Assembly: GCA_934402315.1 (NCBI GenBank)
Contig: CAKRTS010000011.1
Location: forward strand, 44,709 to 108,708
Reading direction: 5' to 3'
DNA: 64,000 nt
DNA from: an uncultured Acetatifactor sp.
Lineage (GTDB): Bacteria; Bacillota; Clostridia; Lachnospirales; Lachnospiraceae
Every line of letters begins with the position of its first letter. The stretch's first letter is position 1. The position numbers and the translations under genes were made by a program. The notes under the pieces were generated by a model, which worked only from the letters and a program-made list of their open reading frames with translations, was not told where the DNA came from and did not search any database. Shown here in pieces: positions 42,559 to 51,826 of the stretch.

Positions 42559-43392
42559 TTATTTCTGCGTCGGATTATAAATTCTGATTTCCACTCTCCG
42601 GTTCATGCTTCTTCCCTCATCCGTGGAATTATCCGCGATCGGCTGTCTCTCTCCCATTCCCGAGTGTTTGATACGGGACGGATCCAGCAGGGAATTTTCG
42701 GACAGATAATAGAAGACAGACAATGCTCTGGCATCGCTCAGTTCTTCGTTATTTGCATAAGTGTGACTGCTCATGGGCACATTGTCGGTGTGTCCTGCTA
42801 TCTCGATCTCACCGCCACTATATCTCTCGAGCACGATGGCAACCTTGTCCAGCACCTGCTTTGCATCCTCTGTAAGCTTTGCGCTTCCCGAGTCAAAAAG
42901 CAGTGCCCCATTCATGGTCAACTGTATATATTGTGCTGTAAAGCTGACATCCACTTCATCACCGATCTGGTTCTCGCTGAGAGTCTCTTCCACTCTCTCG
43001 GTGAGTTCTTCATTATTGCGGAGATTGTTGTCCTCAATCTGCTGTTCCAGTGCATCCTGCGGTGCCTTGGAAAGATCAAACTCTTCAAATTTGTCTCCAT
43101 CGGTCGAACTGTCAGCCATCTTACCGGTACTGTTTATGTATTCATCCAGTTCATTCAGCTGGCTGACACCGTTACTGACCAGTATGCCGTCGCCGATTGC
43201 CGAGGCTCCTCCATCAAAAATGCTGAAGGTATTGTTCATAGCGGCTGTAAACTCCGCCACTTTGCTCTCCTCCAGATGAGACATAGCGAAAAGCATAACG
43301 AAAAAGCAAAGCAGCAGATTCATCAGGTCGCTGAAGGTCGCTGTCCACGCCGGCGCCCCCGGCGGCGGCGTATCTTCCTGACGCTTCGCCAT
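42559..43392 (-). CDS. motB: Flagellar stator protein MotB
   Basis: 277 aa. One membrane helix with the ion-binding Asp22 in FSDLMNLLLCFFVMLFAM. A long plug/linker follows (about 45-140). The C-terminal OmpA-like peptidoglycan-binding domain has IEIAGHTDNVPMSSHTYANNEELSDARA. It shares one base with the motA stop. Whether the coupling ion is H+ or Na+ cannot be told here. Confidence 0.97.
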   Translation of the reverse strand: MAKRQEDTPPPGAPAWTATFSDLMNLLLCFFVMLFAMSHLEESKVAEFTAAMNNTFSIFDGGASAIGDGILVSNGVSQLNELDEYINSTGKMADSSTDGDKFEEFDLSKAPQDALEQQIEDNNLRNNEELTERVEETLSENQIGDEVDVSFTAQYIQLTMNGALLFDSGSAKLTEDAKQVLDKVAIVLERYSGGEIEIAGHTDNVPMSSHTYANNEELSDARALSVFYYLSENSLLDPSRIKHSGMGERQPIADNSTDEGRSMNRRVEIRIYNPTQK

Positions 43393-44192
43393 TACTCCTC
43401 ACCTCCCGTGGTTTCTTCGGGAGTAACTCTGTCCTTCGGTGCAAGGAAGGATTTCAGCTTCTCCTCGATAACTCTGGGGTTTTCTCCCGCCTGAATGGAA
43501 AGAAGTCCTTCAATCATTACCTCTTTCAGCGTCATTTCGCCTGCATTATCCGCTTTCAGCTTATTAGCGATAGGGATACACAGCCAGTTTGCAAGCACGG
43601 AACCGTACAGGGTCGTAACAAGCGCGACCGCCATGGCCGGTCCGAGAGCCGCCATATCCTGCAGGTGGTACAGCATGTCTACCAGACCTACCAGCGTACC
43701 GATCATACCCCACGCAGGTCCCATCGATCCCAGCGTTTCCCAGAAACCGATGCATGTCTTATGTCTGCCCTCGATGCTTATCAGCTCCGTCTCCATGATT
43801 GCACGGACAAGATCAGGATCCGTTCCATCCACGATCAATAGGATTCCCTTCTTCAGAAAAGGCTCTTCCATGTCAGCAGCCGCCTCTTCCAGAGAAAGCA
43901 ATCCCTCTTTACGGGCAATATTTGACAATTCGATGATCTTTGTTATCATCTCTCCGGTATTGATTGCCGGAGCCTTCAAAACAAGTTTAAAGCTCTTTAT
44001 TCCGTTGATAAAGTCTTCGAGGCTGTGCGCCAGCAGCGTCGCCGTCAGTGATCCGCCGAAGGTAATGATTGCTGACGGCGGGTCCACATACTCATGAAAT
44101 CCGCCCACACCAGCACTACTGATAATACCAAATACGATAACTACTACTCCAAGGATGAGTCCTACCAATGATGCTATATCCACGAAAATCAC
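43392..44192 (-). CDS. motA: Flagellar stator protein MotA
   Basis: 266 aa with four membrane helices. The cytoplasmic loop holds REGLLSLEEAAADMEEPFLKKGI, and the last helices begin PAWGMIGTLVGLVDMLYHL and GPAMAVALVTTLYGSVLANWLCIPIANKL, the MotA signatures. Pentameric ring around MotB. In Bacillus motAB is a separate operon; here it lies inside the fla/che cluster after flbD. Confidence 0.97.
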   Translation of the reverse strand: MIFVDIASLVGLILGVVVIVFGIISSAGVGGFHEYVDPPSAIITFGGSLTATLLAHSLEDFINGIKSFKLVLKAPAINTGEMITKIIELSNIARKEGLLSLEEAAADMEEPFLKKGILLIVDGTDPDLVRAIMETELISIEGRHKTCIGFWETLGSMGPAWGMIGTLVGLVDMLYHLQDMAALGPAMAVALVTTLYGSVLANWLCIPIANKLKADNAGEMTLKEVMIEGLLSIQAGENPRVIEEKLKSFLAPKDRVTPEETTGGEE

Positions 44193-44210
44193 CTAACATT
44201 CTGCTTTCAA

Positions 44211-44402
44211 TCAAGTTTCTTCAGCAAAAATATCCTTTCTGTATAATTTTACTAGATTTTTTACCTCTTGTCTACTTTCTTTTACAATAATTTTTTTACC
44301 TGTTGTCAGCGTGATTACCGTGTCCGGTGTCTCCTCCACGATCTCAAACAGGCTCGGATTCACCAGGATTTTTACCCCATTCAGTTTCGTCACCTCAATC
44401 AT
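44211..44402 (-). CDS. flbD: FlbD-family small flagellar protein
   Basis: 63 aa. The FlbD family (short protein common between flgE and motA in Firmicutes and spirochaetes) reads MIEVTKLNGVKILVNPSLFEIVEETPDTVITLTTGKKIIV. Role not settled. ATG 44400-44402 is seven bases from AAAGGAGG; a GTG six bases earlier is one base from that site and so unlikely. Confidence 0.93.
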   Translation of the reverse strand: MIEVTKLNGVKILVNPSLFEIVEETPDTVITLTTGKKIIVKESRQEVKNLVKLYRKDIFAEET

Positions 44403-44454
44403 GTGCACCCCTCCTTTGCTGTATCCCTGTTGCAGCCTCCCTCAAAGCCGCAAA

Positions 44455-44491
44455 AATAGGGATGAAATCAAATTTCATCCCTATTATATCA
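44455..44491 (-). promoter_or_regulatory. Hairpin with overlapping extended -10 between flgE and flbD
   Basis: Perfect 14-bp stem (44455-44468/44472-44485) with a 3-nt loop, followed by TTTTTG on the minus strand: an intrinsic-terminator-like hairpin about 55 bp after the flgE stop. The first stem bases overlap TGATATAAT (44483-44491), a perfect extended -10 pointing at flbD. The segment could end flgE transcripts and restart transcription for flbD-motAB and beyond, or act as a structured leader. Confidence 0.55.
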
Positions 44492-44539
44492 CACAATGTA
44501 GAATCATGGTACAAAAATTATCATTTTACGGCGACAAAT

Positions 44540-46333
44540 TTATCGCTTCAGATTTGTCAGCTCCTCCAGCAGGGTGTCGGAAACCGTGATGATACGGCTG
44601 TTTGCCTGGAATCCACGCTGTGTTGTAATCATTTCCGTGAACTCAGAGGAAAGGTCAACATTACTCATTTCCAGCTGGCCCGTTGACATATATCCGCCGT
44701 TTGCCTTGATGTCCTCACCGATACCGTCAAACTCACCGGAGTTGAGGGTTGCGGAGTACAGGTTGTCGCCCTGTTTCTCCAAACCGGAGGCATTTGCGAA
44801 GGCAGCTGTAGCAATCTGTCCGAGCAGCTTCGTCATGCCGTTGTCGTAGCTCGCGTAGATCTTACCGTCCTGCTGGATGGAAACACCGATCATCTCGCCG
44901 AGTCTCCGTCCCATTCCGAGTCCCGTCTTCTCCTCACCGCTCGTAGCGCTTATGGTAGAGGTTCCCTTGTTGTCGAACATCGATATGCTTGACAGATCAA
45001 TATTAATATCGTCAAAATTGCCGAAATTGTCTGCATCCGCCGACTTCAGGTTCATATTTACGGTGAAGTCCGTGGAAGCGCCGTCTACCGTCTTCAGGTA
45101 ACCAGTCTTTGCGTCGAAGGTGACTGTATGTCCATAATAGCGTCTCGCTGTGGATTCAAACGCATCACCGTTGTTGCCGAGCATTGTAATATCTGCCGGA
45201 TTATTCACTCCTGCGGGCAGCGAATTTGATACCTGATAGGAAAGCAGGTCGCGGATGCTCCATGTCTCGGTTGTGGTATTCGGTGTGGTTCCGGTCGTGA
45301 AATCCACGCAGAGATTCAGGAACTCTTCTGTAGACCCCTCAAAGCCATATGCCGCTGCAAGTGCATCCAGCTCCTTCTGTGCCTCCTCCGCCGCATCAAT
45401 CTCTGCCTGTGTAGAGCTTGCCGTCGCAGTAAGAACCTTGCCGTCCGTTCCGAAGATCTTTGTGAGGTCTGCCACTGTGCCGTCCGCATTAATCAGCTCC
45501 GTCCTGCTGTTCCAGCTGTAGCCGGTCTTCAATGCAACAGAGGTATTGATCTTCTGGGTCGACATGCTTCCGTCACTGTTTCCGAACACTGCCTTCTTGA
45601 TATCATCCGTCATCTCGACCTCAGCGCCGGTGGAGTCAAGGATTTTGGAAAGCTCCATGCTGTACTCGCTGGGATCGGAAGACTGTCTGAATACAAACTT
45701 TGCCGTATAGCTGTAGCCGAGCGCGTCAAAGAAATTCAAATTGACAACACGTCCGTTTGCGCTGGTAACATCGGTATCGTTCTTGTCGATGATGCCGGAC
45801 AGATATGCCTTCGAGGTAGCCTCGGGCGGATAGGTCATGTTTGCCGCACTCATGATTCTCAGCGCGGAAACGGTATCCTTCTTAATGTCACCGGTCTCCT
45901 CATCAACCTGCCATCCCATGACATTGTAGCCGATGCTGGTCATTGCAAGGTTTCCTGCCGCATCCACATAGAACGAACCGTCTCTGGTAAAGAAGTTTTC
46001 CTGTCCGTTGTTGACAACAAAGAAGTTGTCTCCGTTTATCATAATGTCGAAAGGGTTTCCGGTCGACTGCGCAGAGCCCTGACCGGTAATGTTGATATTG
46101 ATAGCACCGCTCTTTACGCCGAGGCCGATCTGTCTGGCATTGACGCCGCCGGTTCCTGTCGTGGCGTTCGGGCCGCTCGCTCTCTGTGTCGTCTGGCTCA
46201 TCAGATCGCTGAAGGTAATCGAACTGGACTTATATGCCGTCGTATTTACGTTTGCAATGTTGTTACCGATAACGTCCATCTTGGTCTGGTGGGTCTTCAA
46301 TCCTGCCACGCCAGAATAAAGTGATCTCATCAT
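44540..46333 (-). CDS. flgE: Flagellar hook protein FlgE
   Basis: 597 aa. N-terminal rod/hook signature MRSLYSGVAGLKTHQTKMDVIGNNIANVNTTAYK, and C-terminal GYMSTGQLEMSNVDLSSEFTEMITTQRGFQANSRII. The middle 350 residues form the variable surface domains and make it longer than Salmonella FlgE (403 aa). ATGATG at the start; AGGAGG lies about ten bases before 46333. Polymerises into the hook after capping by FlgD. Confidence 0.97.
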   Translation of the reverse strand: MMRSLYSGVAGLKTHQTKMDVIGNNIANVNTTAYKSSSITFSDLMSQTTQRASGPNATTGTGGVNARQIGLGVKSGAININITGQGSAQSTGNPFDIMINGDNFFVVNNGQENFFTRDGSFYVDAAGNLAMTSIGYNVMGWQVDEETGDIKKDTVSALRIMSAANMTYPPEATSKAYLSGIIDKNDTDVTSANGRVVNLNFFDALGYSYTAKFVFRQSSDPSEYSMELSKILDSTGAEVEMTDDIKKAVFGNSDGSMSTQKINTSVALKTGYSWNSRTELINADGTVADLTKIFGTDGKVLTATASSTQAEIDAAEEAQKELDALAAAYGFEGSTEEFLNLCVDFTTGTTPNTTTETWSIRDLLSYQVSNSLPAGVNNPADITMLGNNGDAFESTARRYYGHTVTFDAKTGYLKTVDGASTDFTVNMNLKSADADNFGNFDDINIDLSSISMFDNKGTSTISATSGEEKTGLGMGRRLGEMIGVSIQQDGKIYASYDNGMTKLLGQIATAAFANASGLEKQGDNLYSATLNSGEFDGIGEDIKANGGYMSTGQLEMSNVDLSSEFTEMITTQRGFQANSRIITVSDTLLEELTNLKR

Positions 46334-46411
46334 AGTGCTTGTTCCTCCTGTTTTACAGAAGCAGGCTCCCCTTCTGTCCTCCGGGGAGCAATAGCCTCCT
46401 GAAAGGTCCGG

Positions 46412-46816
46412 CTACGCAATAACTGCTCCGTTGATATTTGTGAATATGTTTTCCTCTGTTGCTGTGCTGTCCATCGCAGTGACGACCGTTCTGTTCGGTA
46501 TATTTACGATAAACGCGAGGCGGTCAACCATGACCAGTGAGTCCCTGATTCCCTTTTCGCCCGCTTTTTCCGCTCCTGCCTGCAGCCGTTCAAGCTGTTC
46601 TGTGTCCAGCGTGATATTGCGGTCGCTGAGTCTGCTCAGGGCGTGCTTGGAAAATTTCAGTTCTCCCGTCTCCGCCTTCTGCGCGCTGCTCTGCTGCAGA
46701 ACCTCCCGGAAGGTGAGACCCGCCGCATTCTCGCGGGTCTCGATCCCTCTCGGTCTGCCCAGATACTGATCTGTCAGCTGTTCGATGGACGGATATCCCT
46801 TGTTCTGAATATTCAT
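46412..46816 (-). CDS. Flagellar operon protein, TIGR02530 family
   Basis: 134 aa. TIGR02530 family, found between flgD and flgE in many Firmicutes. The conserved core reads LKFSKHALSRLSDRNITLDTEQLERLQAGAEKA, then KGIRDSLVMVDRLAFIVNIPNRTVVTAMD. Function is unknown; the position suggests a role in hook assembly. No membrane helix or signal peptide. Confidence 0.9.
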   Translation of the reverse strand: MNIQNKGYPSIEQLTDQYLGRPRGIETRENAAGLTFREVLQQSSAQKAETGELKFSKHALSRLSDRNITLDTEQLERLQAGAEKAGEKGIRDSLVMVDRLAFIVNIPNRTVVTAMDSTATEENIFTNINGAVIA

Positions 46817-46888
46817 CCTTAAGCTCCTTCTTCTTATTAAAATGCGTTTTTAAACGCCTCCGGCTCCATCCGTTTCATCCGGCTCCCG

Positions 46889-47611
46889 TCAGACCTCTTC
46901 GGTGCCGCCCTCTGTGGTATTGTCGTCTGTGACGTTGTCTGTAGTGCTGTCGTCTGCGTCATCGCTGCCCGCAGCCGCCTCGCGCACAGCCTTCAGGCGC
47001 TCAACGTACTTGTTGAGTGTCTTGACCGTATCGCTGGCAACAAACGATTTTTCGTAGTCGCTCATCTCATTGTAGGTCTTCTCCAGCTCGTCAATCTCCT
47101 CTGCATCCGTCAGGTCAATCGCCGCTACAGCAGGAAGCTTGTTCAGCTTCACGTTGAAATCAAGCGCCTTGTTGTAGGCGTCCAGATAATCCTTATCCAC
47201 CACGGTATCCAGATCATCCAGAGAATACAGGGACTCCTCTATGGAGAGATATGCCTTGTTGTTCTCATAAACCACATAATCAACCTTGCCCTGTACATAT
47301 TTCGTCTCGCCGGAGGAGGTCGTCGTCTTGATATATACCTCCTTGCCCACGAGCGAACTTGCTCTCGCAAGATCCGTGCTGGATGCCATGTTCTGCAGCT
47401 GCTCAACCTGTGAGAACTGTGCGTACTGGGCTATGTACTCGGTATTTGATGTCGGCTCCAGAGGATCCTGATATTTCATCTGAGCCACCAGAAGCTGTAA
47501 AAACGCATCCTTGTCCATGCCGTTGTTGCTGGTCTTGGAGGTATTCTTCAATGAGCTCTGAGAAGCGGATTCCACAACCTTTCCGTTCTCTACCGTTGCC
47601 ACTAATGCCAT
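46889..47611 (-). CDS. flgD: Hook-capping protein FlgD
   Basis: 240 aa. The N-terminal signature is MDKDAFLQLLVAQMKYQDPLEPTSNTEYIAQYAQFSQVEQLQNM, and ASSLVGKEVYIKTTT follows. The C-terminal half is atypical: a helical stretch (about 160-220) and an Asp/Thr-rich acidic tail (SDDADDSTTDNVTDDNTTE) replace the usual beta-sandwich. ATG 47609-47611 follows AAGGAAGG; an upstream TTG at 47629 is less likely. It caps the growing hook. Confidence 0.94.
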   Translation of the reverse strand: MALVATVENGKVVESASQSSLKNTSKTSNNGMDKDAFLQLLVAQMKYQDPLEPTSNTEYIAQYAQFSQVEQLQNMASSTDLARASSLVGKEVYIKTTTSSGETKYVQGKVDYVVYENNKAYLSIEESLYSLDDLDTVVDKDYLDAYNKALDFNVKLNKLPAVAAIDLTDAEEIDELEKTYNEMSDYEKSFVASDTVKTLNKYVERLKAVREAAAGSDDADDSTTDNVTDDNTTEGGTEEV

Positions 47612-47639
47612 ATTTTTCCTTCCTTCCAATATTCTACTG

Positions 47640-49010
47640 TTATGCCGTGTAATCCACGGTATTTCCGTTTGCCTTCATCAGATCAGCCGTCAGAGCATCT
47701 TCCTCTTCCAGTTCCTCCGTCAGGAGCTCTCCGCCCAGATCAATCCTTCTGACTCTCTGCTTCTTCGCCGGCTCCTGATCGCCGCGGCCGCTTCCTCTTC
47801 CCTGCTCCAGATTCTGCTCAAACTGGTGCGTCTGGACTGTGACCTCAATGGCGTCAACCCTCACGCCCTGCTCATCAAACTGCTGCTGGAGCTGGATCAT
47901 CTGGCTCTCAAGTGCCGCCTTTACCGCCTCATTTTCCGTTATGAAGCTTGCTGTCATGACACCGCCCTTCGCAACGACCTGAATCTGCAACGTTCCGAGA
48001 TTTGCAGGATGAAGCTGCATCTCCACACTCGACAGATCCGCTCCGAGATTCACCTTCATGTAATCCATGATCTGACGCATGATATTCTGTGTGTCAACAT
48101 CCCATGCGCTGCCGGTGCTGTAGACCGTCTGAACCGGAGTCTCCGGCTGTGCGACATTCTTCATCTCCTGCGAGAACAGACCGTTTTCCTGTTCCCTGCC
48201 GGAATTTACAGAACGATCCTTTGTCCGTTCACGCTTCTCTCCGAAATCGTCCTTTGTCTCCGTCTCTGCCGCAGCGCCTTCATCTGCCCTCTGTACCGGC
48301 TGTTCCGGAATCACAGGGCTGTCCGCCTCCGGCTCCTGAGGCTGTCCGTATTCATCCAGCGGCTTTTCCACCGGCATCTGCGGTACGACCTCCTCCGGTG
48401 CCTGCCGGTTCAGGATCACGTTGATCTGTTCCGGCTCAAGCTCCAGTGTCTCTGCGCTTTCCTGTACCGCTGCATCCAACTGCCCCATCAGATCCTGATA
48501 GGTCTCGTAGAGTCCTTCGTCCGTCACCAGAGCCGTCGGCTCTTCCACTCCGGCTGTCGCAAGAAACAGCTGGGTGAAATTTTCGGTGTCCAGAATGTCC
48601 GTCAGTTCCATCCCCAGATCATCCATAATGCTCTGGATCTCCTCAGGGCTTTTGCCCAGAAGCTCTGAAAGCTGCTGGATCAGCTGATTGGCAGCCGTTT
48701 GCAGCACCTCCATTGCCTCCTCCAGTTTCTCCTCCGGGATGTCCGTACGCTCTTCCACGTTCCGGCTTGGCTCCCATTTATTTGTCCGAGCCATGTGTTC
48801 ATCCCTTGCCCTCAGAGAATCTCCGGGCTTGTTTTTGACAGTTCTGCAATCCTCATTCGGCTGTGAACTGTCCGTCTGTTTTTCAGTGTGGTTATTCCAG
48901 ATTGTCTGAAATCCGCCGGTCTGCACGCTGTTTATGCCAGCGGCAACGGACTCCGTCGGTATCGCGCCGTTCAATCCAAAGCCCACACCCTTTACAGGTG
49001 AACTTGTCAT
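47640..49010 (-). CDS. fliK: Flagellar hook-length control protein FliK
   Basis: 456 aa. A long, charged, poorly conserved N-terminal ruler is followed by the FliK C-terminal domain (about 290-410: SSVEMQLHPANLGTLQIQVVAKGGVMTASFITENEAVKAALE). Sets hook length and triggers the FlhB switch. ATG 49008-49010 lies five bases from GGAGGT. An in-frame start at 49037 has no comparable site. Confidence 0.95.
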   Translation of the reverse strand: MTSSPVKGVGFGLNGAIPTESVAAGINSVQTGGFQTIWNNHTEKQTDSSQPNEDCRTVKNKPGDSLRARDEHMARTNKWEPSRNVEERTDIPEEKLEEAMEVLQTAANQLIQQLSELLGKSPEEIQSIMDDLGMELTDILDTENFTQLFLATAGVEEPTALVTDEGLYETYQDLMGQLDAAVQESAETLELEPEQINVILNRQAPEEVVPQMPVEKPLDEYGQPQEPEADSPVIPEQPVQRADEGAAAETETKDDFGEKRERTKDRSVNSGREQENGLFSQEMKNVAQPETPVQTVYSTGSAWDVDTQNIMRQIMDYMKVNLGADLSSVEMQLHPANLGTLQIQVVAKGGVMTASFITENEAVKAALESQMIQLQQQFDEQGVRVDAIEVTVQTHQFEQNLEQGRGSGRGDQEPAKKQRVRRIDLGGELLTEELEEEDALTADLMKANGNTVDYTA

Positions 49011-49096
49011 TTCTGACCTCCTTTCTTGAATTATCAAGGTTCAAAGACAAGGCATTTTACGCCTTGTCTTTGTTATCGGATATTTTGTCCCAAAAC

Positions 49097-49969
49097 TTAA
49101 GGGTCAGGATTCATAATTTTTGTCAGCCTTGCGGCGACATCCGCATCCATCGCGGCGAGAATGTCTCCCCTCTCCTCGGCGCTCATCGCATTCAAAATCT
49201 TTGCAACGAGATCAAGGTTGTCCGTCATGGTATTAAAGATTGCTGCCGCAGCCTTGGGCTTCATGCCGGAGTAAGCGAGCGCATAATCCTGCATCTCCTT
49301 GCTTTCCTGCTGCTGCAATATCACCTGCTTGTAAATGTTCTCCGCCGTCACCGGATCCATCTCCTCATACCACTTCCGGTACTCCTCGGCCCCCGGCCCG
49401 TTGTCGGCATAGACAACTTCATCGTAAAACTCCTGCCGTATCCGCTGGAATTCCACCTGCTTCTGCTCAAACTCGCTCAGGCGCTCATTCTCTGCGAGCA
49501 GCCGTTCCATATCCGCATCCTTCGCATTGGAAGCCGTGCGGACCTGCTCCAGCTCCACCTCGAGCTGCTTGATATAATCCACCGCCTCCTGCAGGCTGGA
49601 ATACCCTCCGTAGCTTCCAGGATTGTTCGTCTCCGTCTGGGAAGAGCCCGGAAGAATTTTGTTCACCACAGGCACATCCTTCAGAATCGGCGTCAGGACT
49701 GAGCTTCCGAAGCCGCCGATGTCAAGCTTCACGATTACGCAGATCACCGCGATCCAGAGCAGTACAATCAGCACGGTTGCGCCGAAGGTCACAAGTCCGT
49801 TTCCCTCATCCAGCCCCAGCTCTTCCTCCTGCCTGGAAATTTCCTTTGCCCTCGCCTTCGCCTCTTTCCGCTGCTCCTTCTGCTGCTTTTTCAGCTGCTT
49901 CCTCTCGTCCTGTATTCTCTTTTTATCGTCATCTGCCGAAACAGCTTCCGGCGCCATTCCTTTTGCCAT
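49097..49969 (-). CDS. YlxF/MotE-like flagellar membrane coiled-coil protein
   Basis: 290 aa. A basic coiled coil (KRIQDERKQLKKQQKEQRKEAKARA) is followed by one membrane helix (VTFGATVLIVLLWIAVICVIV). A second coiled coil (about 130-205) and a C-terminal MgtE-N-like helical repeat (YSGMKPKAAAAIFNTMTDNLDLVAKILNAMSAEERGDILAAMD) complete it. This matches YlxF between fliJ and fliK in Bacillus, and MotE in proteobacteria, a chaperone of the stator. ATG 49967-49969 follows AGGAG. Confidence 0.88.
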   Translation of the reverse strand: MAKGMAPEAVSADDDKKRIQDERKQLKKQQKEQRKEAKARAKEISRQEEELGLDEGNGLVTFGATVLIVLLWIAVICVIVKLDIGGFGSSVLTPILKDVPVVNKILPGSSQTETNNPGSYGGYSSLQEAVDYIKQLEVELEQVRTASNAKDADMERLLAENERLSEFEQKQVEFQRIRQEFYDEVVYADNGPGAEEYRKWYEEMDPVTAENIYKQVILQQQESKEMQDYALAYSGMKPKAAAAIFNTMTDNLDLVAKILNAMSAEERGDILAAMDADVAARLTKIMNPDP

Positions 49970-49994
49970 ATTGCTCCTCATTTCTGTACAACGC

Positions 49995-50468
49995 TCAGTC
50001 CACCGATGCCTCGCCCGCTTCTTCCCGTTTTCTCTGTCCGTAGGTATAGCTGGTGAGCTCGTCCACTTCCTTGCTCTCCTCGCGTTTCAGATCCAGTAAA
50101 AACTGCTGGAAAGCCTTCTCCTTCAATGTCTCGTGTGTCTTTCGTTCCATCATCACCTCTGTCAGACGCTGCCTCGCCTGCTCGAGCTTGCGCTCTGCCG
50201 CCTCGACCCGTTTCTGCTGTTCGGCGATATATCCATCCATACACAGAATTGCTGTTTTATTATCATCGATCGCTTTCAGATCAAGAATGCCCGCAAGAAG
50301 CTCTGTCGCCTTTTCCTCATACATCCTCTTGCGGTCAGCCAGTTCCTGCAGCCTTGCCTCCTCTGCATCCAGTGCCGCACGGGCTGAGGAAAATTCCTGC
50401 TTTGCCTGCGTCTCCATCTTCATCTTGATATTCAGTATACTCTGCATGGAATATCGAAATTTTGCCAT
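49995..50468 (-). CDS. fliJ: Flagellar export chaperone FliJ
   Basis: 157 aa almost entirely coiled coil, as in all FliJ proteins (FRYSMQSILNIKMKMETQAKQEFSSARAAL ... LTEVMMERKTHETLKEKAFQQF). It sits in the FliI hexamer and links it to FlhA. Adjacent to fliI (14 bp). Confidence 0.94.
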   Translation of the reverse strand: MAKFRYSMQSILNIKMKMETQAKQEFSSARAALDAEEARLQELADRKRMYEEKATELLAGILDLKAIDDNKTAILCMDGYIAEQQKRVEAAERKLEQARQRLTEVMMERKTHETLKEKAFQQFLLDLKREESKEVDELTSYTYGQRKREEAGEASVD

Positions 50469-50482
50469 TGTTCTTCCTGCCT

Positions 50483-51826
50483 TTAATCAAACAGATGGAT
50501 CAGCATATCGATGCTGGTGTCAAAGTCAAATTTCTCATCCACATCCTGACACAGAAATCCGTTGACCGCATCAATCTTGGAGATTGCGTAGTCAATATTC
50601 GGGTTGCTGCCGCTCTTGTACGCGCCTATATTAATCAGATCCTCGGCCTCGTTGTAGGTTGCCAGTACCGTCTTCAGCTTGCCCGCCGCCTGCTTGTGTT
50701 CTCTCGTCACGATCTGGCTCATGCATCTGGAAATGCTCTGCAGGATGTCGATCGCCGGATAATGATTCTTATGCCCGAGCTTTCTGTCGAGCATGATATG
50801 TCCGTCGAGAATACTTCTTGCGGTATCCGTGATCGGCTCATTAAAATCATCGCCGTCCACAAGCACCGTATACAGCCCTGTGATGGATCCCTTCTGCGAT
50901 CTGCCCGCTCTCTCGAGCAGCTTCGGCATCTCGGAATAGACGCTCGGCGGATAACCTCTGCTGACCGGCGGTTCTCCGCTCGCCAGTCCGATTTCTCTCT
51001 GCGCCATGGAGAATCGGGTAAGCGAATCCATCATCAGAAGAACATCCCTGCCCTGATCCCGGAAATATTCCGCGATGGCGGTCGCCGTTTTCGCCGCCTT
51101 ATTTCGTTCCAGCGCCGGTCTGTCGGACGTTGCAACAACCACAACCGACCGTCTCATGCCTTCTTCTCCGAGATCCCTCTCGATAAACTCCCGCACCTCA
51201 CGTCCGCGCTCGCCGATCAGTGCGATCACGTTAATGTCCGCCTTCGTGTTTCTCGCAAACATACCCATGAGTGTCGACTTTCCGACACCGGAGCCGGCAA
51301 AAATACCGATACGCTGTCCTTTTCCAACCGTAATCAGTCCGTCAACCGCCTTTACGCCGAGCGGAAGCACCGTGTCGATAATGTCGCGCTTCATCGGATC
51401 CGGCGGCGGAGCCTCTACCGGATATGCCGCACCATCAATCTCCGTGCCGTCGACCGGTCTCCCGAGTCCGTCCAACGTTTTTCCGAGCAGGTTTTCATTT
51501 ACCGTCACCCGCAGCGGATAGCCGGTATTCTCCACGATACACCCAAGCGCAATGCCATCCGTCGCATCGTAGGGCATCAGCAGAGTTTTTTTATCCTTAA
51601 AGCCGACAACCTCCGCCATGACCGGCGACATGTTTTCCCCGTCGGGAAATATCCTGCAGATATCACCCAGCCTTGCATCCGGCCCGGATGCCTCGATCGT
51701 CAACCCGACAACATTCGCAACCTTGCCCAGTTTCTTAAAGAAAGTCTGTTCCGATATTTTATTGTACTTTCCGAAATCAATTACCGGTGTGTACAAGAAT
51801 GCTTCCTCCGCTACTCTTTCTGCCAT
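50483..51826 (-). CDS. fliI: Flagellar export ATPase FliI
   Basis: 447 aa. F1-beta-like ATPase of flagellar export. Walker A is AGSGVGKST (177-185), then IGERGREVREF, DVLLMMDSLTRFSMAQREIGLASGEPP and TVLVDGDDFNEPI. ATG 51826 lies within the fliH end (16-bp overlap). A TTG at 51796, just after the fliH stop and eight bases from GGAGG, is a serious alternative and would shorten the protein by ten residues. Confidence 0.97.
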   Translation of the reverse strand: MAERVAEEAFLYTPVIDFGKYNKISEQTFFKKLGKVANVVGLTIEASGPDARLGDICRIFPDGENMSPVMAEVVGFKDKKTLLMPYDATDGIALGCIVENTGYPLRVTVNENLLGKTLDGLGRPVDGTEIDGAAYPVEAPPPDPMKRDIIDTVLPLGVKAVDGLITVGKGQRIGIFAGSGVGKSTLMGMFARNTKADINVIALIGERGREVREFIERDLGEEGMRRSVVVVATSDRPALERNKAAKTATAIAEYFRDQGRDVLLMMDSLTRFSMAQREIGLASGEPPVSRGYPPSVYSEMPKLLERAGRSQKGSITGLYTVLVDGDDFNEPITDTARSILDGHIMLDRKLGHKNHYPAIDILQSISRCMSQIVTREHKQAAGKLKTVLATYNEAEDLINIGAYKSGSNPNIDYAISKIDAVNGFLCQDVDEKFDFDTSIDMLIHLFD

